This document shows positions 1 to 5,045 of a stretch of 5,903 bases of DNA, one piece after another. A program made the translations under genes and the position numbers. How positions within the stretch are numbered: the first letter of the stretch is position 1; the number at the start of each line of letters is the position of its first letter. Below the pieces are notes generated by a model. The model ran no database searches. It had not been told where the DNA came from and worked only from the letters and a program-made list of their open reading frames with translations. The DNA comes from Planctomycetota bacterium (GTDB lineage: Bacteria; Planctomycetota; Phycisphaerae; UBA1845; PWPN01): NCBI GenBank assembly GCA_016209665.1, contig JACQVT010000028.1, forward strand, positions 1 through 5,903, in the 5' to 3' direction.

Positions 1-56
1 CGAAACGGCTGAAACGGTGAGGCCTTGAGATGCTGTTCGATCTGCTCAGCGGTCAT
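1..56 (-). CDS. Small hypothetical protein, N-terminal fragment (gene runs off the left edge)
   Basis: Reading the minus strand from the ATG at 56-54 gives MTAEQIEQHLKASPFQPF and then leaves the window, so only 18 codons are visible. The start is well supported: a GGAG Shine-Dalgarno site (63-66) lies 6 bases upstream, and a promoter-like pair lies just behind it. The opening pattern, an acidic amphipathic helix followed by a (K/R)xxPFxPF turn, is one I associate with short planctomycete proteins of unknown function of about 80-110 residues; this is recollection, not a search result. Function is unknown. It is transcribed away from the rest of the window. Confidence 0.6.
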   Translation of the reverse strand, partial: MTAEQIEQHLKASPFQPF

Positions 57-76
57 ACATCACTCCATCCGACCGT

Positions 77-105
77 ATTCTATCCAGGTCTGACGTGGTG
101 ATCAA
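77..105 (-). promoter_or_regulatory. Sigma70-type promoter for the small hypothetical gene at the left edge
   Basis: On the minus strand TTGATC (105-100, 4/6 to consensus) and TAGAAT (82-77, 5/6) are separated by exactly 17 bases. Transcription would begin near 70, giving a short leader of about 14 bases that contains the GGAG ribosome site and leads to the ATG at 56. The agreement of promoter, ribosome site and start codon supports both the promoter and the truncated gene. Confidence 0.5.
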
Positions 106-137
106 GCGCACCCGGAAAACCGCGGTGCGCTGCCGCT

Positions 138-164
138 TTCGTGTGCCTCGTGCCCTTCGTGATG
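138..164. repeat. 9-bp-periodic run, three units of (T/C)TCGTGNNN
   Basis: Three consecutive 9-base units TTCGTGTGC, CTCGTGCCC and TTCGTGATG share TCGTG at a fixed phase. On the other strand this reads as CACGAAGG-like units, a widespread type of intergenic run in environmental bacterial genomes that is often mistranslated as 'HEGHEGHE' peptides. It is unlikely to be coding here. Confidence 0.6.
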
Positions 165-184
165 AACTCGCTGTTGCTGCCCAT

Positions 185-210
185 CCGCGTGTTTTGCGTG
201 ATCTGCGGGC
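185..210. repeat. 9-bp-periodic run of GCGTG/GCGGG units
   Basis: CCGCGTGTT, TTGCGTGAT and CTGCGGGCA (last unit incomplete) repeat with a 9-base period around a GCGTG/GCGGG core. It lies 20 bases after the run at 138-164, in the same orientation and with the same period, so the two probably belong to one composite element. Confidence 0.5.
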
Positions 211-337
211 AGAACCCAGAGGCACCGACCGCTGATGCACGCCGACCAATACAGATGAAGTGCCGACCGGCATAAGCACGAGTCTCGGGTCTGGGTTGTT
301 CGACAGAGCGCCGCCTTCGGCGACAAGCAATGAATTG

Positions 338-367
338 AACCGCCAAGGCGCGGAGAACGCGGAGACG
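338..367. repeat. 9-bp-periodic run of NNCGCGGAG units
   Basis: The series AACCGCCAA, GGCGCGGAG, AACGCGGAG, ACG has a 9-base period with two exact CGCGGAG cores. The opening 'AACCGCCAAGGCGC' followed by 'GCGGAG' units is a form I recall from intergenic DNA of many environmental genomes. It shares its period with the two runs to the left but has its own core sequence. Confidence 0.55.
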
Positions 368-484
368 AGAATGCGGCCAACGGGAGAGAGTCGATTCCCG
401 AGCTGGCCGCAGATGTCGCCGATTCGCGCGGATCGGGGGACGTGTGGGCAGGCATCCTCGGTCGCCGGAGCCTGGCGGGGGAAC

Positions 485-603
485 GAAGAAGGCGGGCAGG
501 AATTGTCGCCCTGGCGATGATGCCCACGTTCGGAAGAAAAGCGGGCAGGGATGCCCGTGCCGAAGAGGTGATGAAGAAGGCGGGCAGGGATGCCCGCCCC
601 CCA
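485..603. repeat. Three copies of a GAAGAAggCGGGCAGGGATGCCCG hairpin repeat
   Basis: Copies begin at 485, 533 and 573, each opening GAAGAA followed by a GCGGGCAGG core. The third is complete: GGCGGGCA (579-586), loop GGGA, TGCCCGCC (591-598), an 8-bp perfect stem. The second keeps a 6-bp stem (542-547 with 552-557). The first has lost its right arm. The same hairpin with loop sequence ACCC (GGGT on the other strand) occurs inverted at 5824-5843, so this is a dispersed REP-like family. Confidence 0.75.
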
Positions 604-720
604 CAGAGGCGTCCCGGCGCGGACGGGTGTTCCACGGGACGGTGTGGATCGGGTTCGTTTCGTCATTTCGTGGATGTTACGGAAGAGGGGCCTCGCCGGC
701 TCGAAACCGCGTTTTCGGTC

Positions 721-776
721 CCGCCGGGGGCATTTTGGGTCTGCGAAAGACCCAGCTCGTTTGGCTTCGCCGGCGG
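721..776. repeat. Nested inverted repeat (potential cruciform)
   Basis: The outer arms CCGCCGG (721-727) and CCGGCGG (770-776) are exact reverse complements. Inside them TGGGTC (736-741) and GACCCA (749-754) form a second perfect 6-bp stem with a 7-base loop. The inner hairpin is preceded, not followed, by a T-run on the plus strand, so it does not read as a terminator in that direction. Its role is unknown; it may be another dispersed palindrome. Confidence 0.4.
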
Positions 777-945
777 CATGAGCACTTCGCCTCGGCATAC
801 CGGCCCTGGCCGGCATGGACTATTCGGATGGGAAAGAGCTATATCGATAACACTGACGGTGAGCCGGGGCGGGAGTGAACAAGGGGCAGCAGGCTTGCCT
901 TGAAGCTCGGTCGGTTTGAAGATAGCTTTATCTCGCAGCCCCAGC

Positions 946-951
946 GGGAGG
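946..951 (+). promoter_or_regulatory. Shine-Dalgarno site of the B12-type radical SAM gene
   Basis: GGGAGG sits 7 bases before the ATG at 959, a near-ideal ribosome site. It fixes the start of the radical SAM gene. Confidence 0.7.
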
Positions 952-958
952 CACTCGC

Positions 959-2638
959 ATGAACGGGCGGGTCGTGCTCGTCGGTCCCGAGGAAGAAGAG
1001 AACCTGAGCCTGCGGTACCTCACCGCGGCCCTGGAACGGGCCGGCTTTGTTGCGTGCATCCTCCCGTTCAACTCGGGCGACGATCTGCCCCGCGTCCTGG
1101 GCGCCGTCGTCGATCGGCGCGCCCCGCCGATCCTGGTGGGCGTTTCGCTGGCGTTTCAGTGGCGGGCCAAGGATTGCCTGGCCCTGGTGATGGCTCTCCG
1201 CGATCGCGGGTACGCCGGCCACATCACCGCGGGCGGCCACTTCGGCACGTTCGCCGCCGAGGACCTGCTTGCCGACTTTCCCGAGTTGGACTCGATCTGC
1301 CGCCACGAGGCAGAGGCCACCATCGTCGAGCTGGCCCGCGCCGTCGACGCCGGCGGCCCGTTCGAGCACATCGCGGGACTTGCCGTCCGTGACGGCGGCA
1401 GCGTGGTCATGAACCCGGTCCGCCGGCCGCAGGACCTGGCCGCACTCGCCTGGCCCGATCGCCGGGGCGAGCCGCCGGTCTGCCTGGGCCATCGGATGGC
1501 CCCGCTGGTGGGAAGCCGCGGCTGCCACGCGGACTGCGCGTTCTGCTGTATCGCGGCCTGGCACGCACTCGCCGACGGCGGCCCGCGGTTCCGCACGCGG
1601 CCGGTGGCCGATATCGCGGATGAGATGGCCTGGCTGAAGCGCGAGCGCGGCATCGACATCTTCGTCTTCCACGACGACAACTTCTTCCTTCCGGGCCATC
1701 AACGCAGCCTGGACCGCATCGATGCCCTGGCCGACGCTCTGGACGCCCGCGACTTAGGCCCCATCGCCACCGTCGTCAAGGCCCGCCCCACCGACGTGAC
1801 GGCCGAGGTCTTCACCGCCCTCCGCGACCGGCTTGGGTGTATCCGGGTGTTCCTCGGGATCGAGAACGCCTCGGCGCAGGGCCTCCGAACGCTTCGCCGC
1901 CGCGTCGCCGAGCACGAGAACCACGAGGCACTGCGGATTCTGGACGAGTTGGGGATCTACGTGTGTTTCAACATGCTGATCTTCGAGCCCGACGCGACGA
2001 TGGAGGGCCTGGAGACGAACCTGAAGTTCATGGAGCGGTATGGTGACAACCCGCTGAACTTCGGCCGCGTCGAGTTGTACGCCGGCACGACCCTGCTCGC
2101 CCGGATGCAGGCCGAGGGCCGATGCCGCGGCGACTACTTCGGCTGGGACTACGATCTCGCCAGCCCGGAGATGCAGCGGGTCTTCAGGCTGGCCATGTCG
2201 TGCTTCTACCCCCGCAACTTCGCCGGCGATGCCCTCGCCAACCGCCTCCAGACGACGCGGTTCGACGTCGAGGTGGCCCGCCACTTCCACCCGGACGTCC
2301 ACGACGAGGCATGGCTCGTCGAGGCCAAACGCCTCAGCCGGCAGCTCGCCCGCGATTCCGCCGCCGCCCTGCGCGAGATCGTCGAGTTTGTCACGAGGAG
2401 TCTGTCCCAAAAACAGTGTGGGACCGGCTTCCAGCCGGTCCGATTTCAGGGTATTGGGATAGGCTCTACGCCCGTTCGTGGGGCGAAACCATTCGTCAAC
2501 GAGCTGTCCCAGCGCCTCCGTCGCACGGAGCGGGAGATCGGCGACGCCGCCGGACGATTGGAGGAAACCATCCAGACGGCCGTCGGCCGACGTTGCCGGC
2601 ACGCACGGCCCCTGGAGATGGCCGCAGCAAGCCCATGA
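959..2638 (+). CDS. Cobalamin-binding-type radical SAM enzyme, possible peptide/protein maturase
   Basis: A 559-residue protein with two recognisable parts. Residues about 1-160 have the layout of a B12-binding Rossmann domain: an alternating strand/helix start, AGGHFGT at 91-97 and a CRHEAEATIVEL segment at 114-125, as in 'GG..(A/P)T...GEgE..l.eL' proteins. The cobalamin-ligating DxHxxG motif is not visible, so binding would be base-off or lost. Residues about 180-400 form the radical SAM barrel: SRGCHADCAFCC has C189, C193 and C196 in the CxxxCxxC spacing for a 4Fe-4S cluster and S-adenosylmethionine cleavage, with an extra C197. VFHDDNFF (236-243), VKARPTDV (273-280) and FLGIEN (298-303) fit later strands. 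Residues 400-559 are an Arg-rich helical extension. There residues 485-518 come from a repeat-derived in-frame insertion. The next gene starts 25 bp downstream, which suggests an operon and a possible substrate. The reaction (methylation, thioether formation, epimerisation or other) cannot be read from sequence. Confidence 0.85.
   Translation: MNGRVVLVGPEEEENLSLRYLTAALERAGFVACILPFNSGDDLPRVLGAVVDRRAPPILVGVSLAFQWRAKDCLALVMALRDRGYAGHITAGGHFGTFAAEDLLADFPELDSICRHEAEATIVELARAVDAGGPFEHIAGLAVRDGGSVVMNPVRRPQDLAALAWPDRRGEPPVCLGHRMAPLVGSRGCHADCAFCCIAAWHALADGGPRFRTRPVADIADEMAWLKRERGIDIFVFHDDNFFLPGHQRSLDRIDALADALDARDLGPIATVVKARPTDVTAEVFTALRDRLGCIRVFLGIENASAQGLRTLRRRVAEHENHEALRILDELGIYVCFNMLIFEPDATMEGLETNLKFMERYGDNPLNFGRVELYAGTTLLARMQAEGRCRGDYFGWDYDLASPEMQRVFRLAMSCFYPRNFAGDALANRLQTTRFDVEVARHFHPDVHDEAWLVEAKRLSRQLARDSAAALREIVEFVTRSLSQKQCGTGFQPVRFQGIGIGSTPVRGAKPFVNELSQRLRRTEREIGDAAGRLEETIQTAVGRRCRHARPLEMAAASP
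2402..2511 (+). repeat. In-frame insertion of a palindromic repeat, flanked by 8-bp direct repeats
   Basis: CTGTCCCA occurs at 2402-2409 and again at 2504-2511, exactly 102 bases apart. Both copies encode Leu-Ser-Gln in the same frame, so 34 codons lie between equivalent points and the frame is kept. The left part of the inserted DNA, 2417-2445 (TGTGGGACCGG... to CCGGTCCGATT), matches 4910-4938 at 25 of 29 positions, which identifies it as a relative of the intergenic palindrome there. The direct repeat looks like a target-site duplication. Removing one copy plus the insert would leave a continuous helix-like sequence RSLSQRLRRTER. Confidence 0.65.
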
Positions 2639-2650
2639 ACCACACACGAA

Positions 2651-2657
2651 GGGAAGG
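2651..2657 (+). promoter_or_regulatory. Shine-Dalgarno site of the CPSVCDPLPPP protein
   Basis: GGGAAGG lies 6 bases before the ATG at 2664 and falls in the 25-base gap after the radical SAM stop codon. It selects this start over the downstream in-frame ATG at 2775, which has no such site. Confidence 0.65.
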
Positions 2658-2663
2658 TGCAGA

Positions 2664-3224
2664 ATGGACAACCAGACCCGCGCAACTAACGTGAGTCCGT
2701 CGATCGCAACCGTCGATCCTGCCGGGCAGCCGGTGTCGCCGCCCAACCCCCGCCGCGACCGCGTGCGCCGGCACATGAACTCGCTGCTCGGCAAGGCCGC
2801 CGCCGCTGGCATCGCCCTGCAAGCGACCGGCTGCCCGAGCGTTTGCGACCCCCTGCCCCCGCCGCAGACCGTCGATTGCGGGAGCGACCTGACGGACGAG
2901 TTCCTTTCGGCCTACATCTTCCCGTACGCGCGGTGGGCGTCGACCGGCGGCGCAACGGTCGTCCTCGTCGACGTGAACCTGTACCAGGTCACAAACCTCA
3001 AGATCACCGGCGCGCCCACCGTCGAGGGCGGGACGCTGAGCGGCTCCACGGTTACTGACAGCTTCCTGACCTTCACCATCACGCCCGACGCCGGCGTGAC
3101 CAGCGTCGCCGTCTCGATCCCGGTCTCCTGCGACGAGAAAACCGCCGCCTTTGACCTGGTCCTCGACGTGAGCGGCACGCCCGAGCCGGACGCCCGAGTG
3201 CCCATCACCCTCGCAAACAAATAA
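2664..3224 (+). CDS. Hypothetical 186-residue protein with CPSVCDPLPPP motif, candidate partner/substrate of the radical SAM enzyme
   Basis: I do not recognise a named family. Residues 1-37 are a polar, proline-containing arm ending in an Arg cluster (RRDRVRR, 30-36). Residues 41-56 form a short hydrophobic stretch (LLGKAAAAGIALQATG), followed at once by C57 in CPSVCDPLPPP (57-67) and C72. The Arg cluster, hydrophobic core and ATGC resemble an unusual lipoprotein signal, with C57 as lipidated residue and an overlong N-region. The stretch could equally be a leader-like segment in front of a modified Cys/Pro core. Residues about 95-186 are rich in Val/Thr and alternate in a beta-sandwich manner (ATVVLVDVNLYQVT, SFLTFTITPDAGVTSVAVSI), suggesting an Ig-like fold, with a further C156. 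The start is supported by GGGAAGG 6 bases upstream. The gene follows the radical SAM stop by 25 bp, so the two are probably co-transcribed. An export or modification role is inference. Confidence 0.7.
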   Translation: MDNQTRATNVSPSIATVDPAGQPVSPPNPRRDRVRRHMNSLLGKAAAAGIALQATGCPSVCDPLPPPQTVDCGSDLTDEFLSAYIFPYARWASTGGATVVLVDVNLYQVTNLKITGAPTVEGGTLSGSTVTDSFLTFTITPDAGVTSVAVSIPVSCDEKTAAFDLVLDVSGTPEPDARVPITLANK

Positions 3225-3296
3225 TACCGGCACTATCGGCAAGCATGTCACCCGAGTGGGCGACACTGTTCAAGAAGTCCGCGGGCACACACGGCT

Positions 3297-3325
3297 TTGT
3301 GAACCGGCCGTCGTACCCCTACAAT
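3297..3325 (+). promoter_or_regulatory. Sigma70-type promoter of rlmN, predicting a leaderless mRNA
   Basis: TTGTGA (3297-3302, 4/6) and TACAAT (3320-3325, 5/6) are 17 bases apart. Initiation about 7 bases after the -10 box falls at 3332-3333, which is the A of the rlmN ATG or the base before it. There is no Shine-Dalgarno sequence before that ATG, as expected for a leaderless transcript. Confidence 0.5.
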
Positions 3326-3332
3326 TGCCGAG

Positions 3333-4451
3333 ATGAGCAAACATCGCGGGCAACCGTCGCGTGCGAGCGAGCGGACAAGTGAGTGGCGGTACCTCCTCGG
3401 CACGCCGCTGGAGACGTTCACCGCGTTCTGCGCCGAGCACGATTTGCCCGCGTACCGGGCCAGGCAGGTGTACGAGTGGGTGTTCCGCAAGGGGGCCGAG
3501 GGCTTCGAGGCGATGACCAACCTGGCCAAGCCGCTGCGGACCTTGCTGGCCGAGCACTGGACGATCTACGCGAGCACGATCGCTCAGCGGCAGGAATCCA
3601 CCGACGGCACGATCAAGCTGCTCTTGCAGTGGGCCGACGGAGCCACCAGCGAGTGCGTCCTCATCCCCGACGAGAAGCGCCGCACCGCCTGCATCTCCAG
3701 CCAGGTCGGCTGTCCGGTCGGCTGCACGTTCTGCGCCAGCGGCATCGGCGGCCTGCAGCGCCAGCTCGCCCCCAGCGAGATCGTCGAGCAGGCCATGCGC
3801 GTCCGCCAACTCTGCGACGACGCCCACCCGCTCAGCAACGTCGTCCTGATGGGCCTCGGCGAGCCGCTGGCCAACTACGGCTCGGTGCTGGCTGCCGTCC
3901 GGATCGTCAACGCGGAGGCGGGCCTGAACATCGGCGCCCGCAAGATCACCATCAGCACCGTCGGCCTGCCCTCGCAGATCCGCCGGCTCGCCCGGGAGGG
4001 CCTGCAAGTCAACCTGGCCATCTCGCTGCACGCCCCCAACGACGCCCTCCGCAAGCAACTGATCCCCTGGGCCAAGAACGTTTCGATCGAGGACCTCGTC
4101 GCCGCCGGCCGCGACTTCTTCGACACCACCGGCCGCGAGGTCACGCTCGAATACATCCTGCTCGCCGGCGTGAACGACCAGCTCGACCACGCCCATCAGC
4201 TCACGAAGATCTGCCGCCGCATGCGCTGCAACGTCAACCTCATCCGCTACAACCCGGTGGCCGACCTGGGCTATCAGCGCCCGGAATCGTTCGCCGCCCA
4301 CACCTTCGCCGAAGAGCTGCGGTCCCGCGGCGTCAACGTCCACGTCCGCAAGTCGCGCGGCCTGGATATCGACGCCGCCTGCGGCCAACTCCGCCGCAAG
4401 AGCGCCGACGTATCGACGAAGGGCGTGTCGATCCCGCGGATCGCTCGATAG
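3333..4451 (+). CDS. rlmN: Dual-specificity RNA methyltransferase RlmN (23S rRNA A2503 / tRNA A37 C2-methyltransferase)
   Basis: A 372-residue cytoplasmic radical SAM enzyme that makes 2-methyladenosine at A2503 of 23S rRNA and at A37 of some tRNAs, a modification linked to accurate decoding at the peptidyl transferase centre. Residues about 20-100 are the RlmN N-terminal helical domain (RARQVYEWVF, GFEAMTNLAKPLR, STDGTIKLLL). CISSQVGCPVGCTFCASG (120-137) has the cluster cysteines C127, C131 and C134 in CxxxCxxC, and C120 matches E. coli C118, the resolving cysteine. MGLGEPLANY (173-182) is the GxGEP SAM-binding motif, ISLHAPND (230-237) and NLIRYNP (302-308) are later family signatures, and RKSRGLDIDAACGQL (339-353) carries the methyl-carrying C350, equivalent to C355 in E. 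coli. Length and all key residues are normal, so the gene appears intact. It seems to have its own promoter and no ribosome site, in contrast to its neighbours, and is probably not part of the upstream two-gene operon. Confidence 0.96.
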   Translation: MSKHRGQPSRASERTSEWRYLLGTPLETFTAFCAEHDLPAYRARQVYEWVFRKGAEGFEAMTNLAKPLRTLLAEHWTIYASTIAQRQESTDGTIKLLLQWADGATSECVLIPDEKRRTACISSQVGCPVGCTFCASGIGGLQRQLAPSEIVEQAMRVRQLCDDAHPLSNVVLMGLGEPLANYGSVLAAVRIVNAEAGLNIGARKITISTVGLPSQIRRLAREGLQVNLAISLHAPNDALRKQLIPWAKNVSIEDLVAAGRDFFDTTGREVTLEYILLAGVNDQLDHAHQLTKICRRMRCNVNLIRYNPVADLGYQRPESFAAHTFAEELRSRGVNVHVRKSRGLDIDAACGQLRRKSADVSTKGVSIPRIAR

Positions 4452-4508
4452 GGTGGTTGTTGCGCGAAGCCGAGATGGGAATCGATCGCGCGGCGTCATG
4501 CGGTGCGG

Positions 4509-4856
4509 TCACGGCAAGCCGGCGGCCAAGCCGAAGGCCAGAATCCAGCCCGGCCAGCCGACCTGATACGCCGCCGTCCAGAAATCATCCGAGAACCGCG
4601 TGAACTCCAGGTTCTTCTCGCGGGCGGAGTACGTGGCGGAGATGCCGGCGATCGTGCGATGCTCGGGCTGGGCCTCGATCCGCCGCAGAGCCTCGAACTG
4701 GGCCGGTGTCAACGCGGCCGGTCGGGCCGGCGGCGTCGGATTCAACGATGCCGAAGATCCGGTCCGCCGTTCGCCGGCCGCGGGTCGTTCGGCGAGGACC
4801 GGCAGCGCACCCACCAGAAGAATCGCCGCGATCCCGATGAACTTCGATCTGTGCAT
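4509..4856 (-). CDS. Small exported protein of unknown function
   Basis: A 115-residue protein. Residues 1-23 are a clear Sec signal peptide (MHRSKFIGIAAILLVGALPVLAE, basic N-region, hydrophobic core, probable cleavage after VLA). Next comes a Pro/Arg/Ser-rich linker (24-48), a helix starting LTPAQFEALRRIEAQ (49-63) and a moderately conserved-looking segment EHRTIAGISATYSAREKNLEFTRFSDDFW (65-93, quoted with minor polar loops). The C-terminus WPGWILAFGLAAGLP (101-115) is hydrophobic and could be a short membrane-associating tail. I chose the ATG at 4856-4854 because GGAG lies 9 bases upstream and the signal peptide then begins correctly; an in-frame GTG at 4871 would add five residues that spoil it. 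It lies downstream of the C39-like lipoprotein on the same strand, separated by 189 bp that contain a palindrome. It converges on rlmN with a 57-bp gap. I recognise no family. Confidence 0.62.
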   Translation of the reverse strand: MHRSKFIGIAAILLVGALPVLAERPAAGERRTGSSASLNPTPPARPAALTPAQFEALRRIEAQPEHRTIAGISATYSAREKNLEFTRFSDDFWTAAYQVGWPGWILAFGLAAGLP

Positions 4857-4909
4857 AGCCCAGTTCTCCACGAAGCCACCCCAGACTCAGGAACTCTGGC
4901 AGATCACTA

Positions 4910-4992
4910 TGTGGGCCCGGCCTCTTGCCGGTCCGATTGACCGGCTGGAAGTCCGCCTTCGGCAAGATTCGCCGTGGAGAACCGGTCCCACA
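4910..4992. repeat. 83-bp compound palindromic (REP-like) element
   Basis: The ends TGTGGGCCCGG (4910-4920) and CCGGTCCCACA (4982-4992) are inverted repeats with 10 of 11 positions paired. Inside are CTTGCC (4924-4929) with GGCAAG (4961-4966), and a perfect 7-bp hairpin GCCGGTC-cgatt-GACCGGC (4927-4945). The 29 left-end bases match 2417-2445 in the radical SAM gene at 25 positions, and CTTCCAGCCGGTC (minus strand, 4951-4939) is identical to 2428-2440. It lies between two minus-strand genes and could form a strong RNA structure that attenuates or protects the transcript. Confidence 0.75.
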
Positions 4993-5045
4993 AATCCTGC
5001 CAGACACCCTCTGACTGCGACGATCGGGTTCACCCTGCCCTGCGG

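Larger units (their letters stand above)
106..958. other. Long intergenic region without a convincing gene, filled with repeats
   Basis: Several long open frames cross this stretch on both strands, but none has a recognisable domain, a good ribosome site or sensible composition. Their translations are Arg/Pro/Gly-rich and are dictated by the repeats. What the stretch does hold: 9-bp-periodic runs at 138-164, 185-210 and 338-367; three copies of a GGGCA/TGCCC hairpin element at 485-603; an inverted repeat CGTCCCG...CGGGACG at 610-641; and a nested inverted repeat at 721-776. The last 50 bases form the leader of the radical SAM gene, including a small dyad AGATA-gctt-TATCT at 920-933. I found no convincing promoter for that gene. 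Confidence 0.6.

Noticed and set aside
485..603. CRISPR-like array
   Set aside because: Units are palindromic, unequal and spaced 40-48 bases apart with related rather than unique sequence between them; no cas genes in the window.
46..816. Long open frame on the minus strand (256 codons)
   Set aside because: It runs through all the intergenic repeats, its translation is Arg/Pro/Ser-rich with repeat-derived phrases such as GIPAR, and it overlaps the better supported gene start and promoter at 1-105.
823..851. TTCGGA-17-GATAAC as promoter for the radical SAM gene
   Set aside because: Matches are 3/6 and 4/6, which are common by chance, and it lies more than 100 bases before the start; not strong enough to list.
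442..903. Open frames on the plus strand before the radical SAM gene
   Set aside because: No domain, no ribosome site, and composition set by GGGCAGGGATGCCCG repeats; three competing frames are open at once, as expected in GC-rich non-coding DNA.
1754..2812. 352-codon minus-strand frame opposite the radical SAM gene
   Set aside because: Antisense shadow caused by high third-position GC; no recognisable domain.
3247..3264. Hairpin GTCaCCC-gagt-GGGcGAC after the two-gene operon as a terminator
   Set aside because: One mismatch in the stem and no T-run after it, so it cannot be called an intrinsic terminator.
3270..4499. 409-codon minus-strand frame opposite rlmN
   Set aside because: It is the antisense shadow of rlmN, with Val/Ala/Asp/Gly/Arg-dominated composition; the plus-strand product has every RlmN signature.
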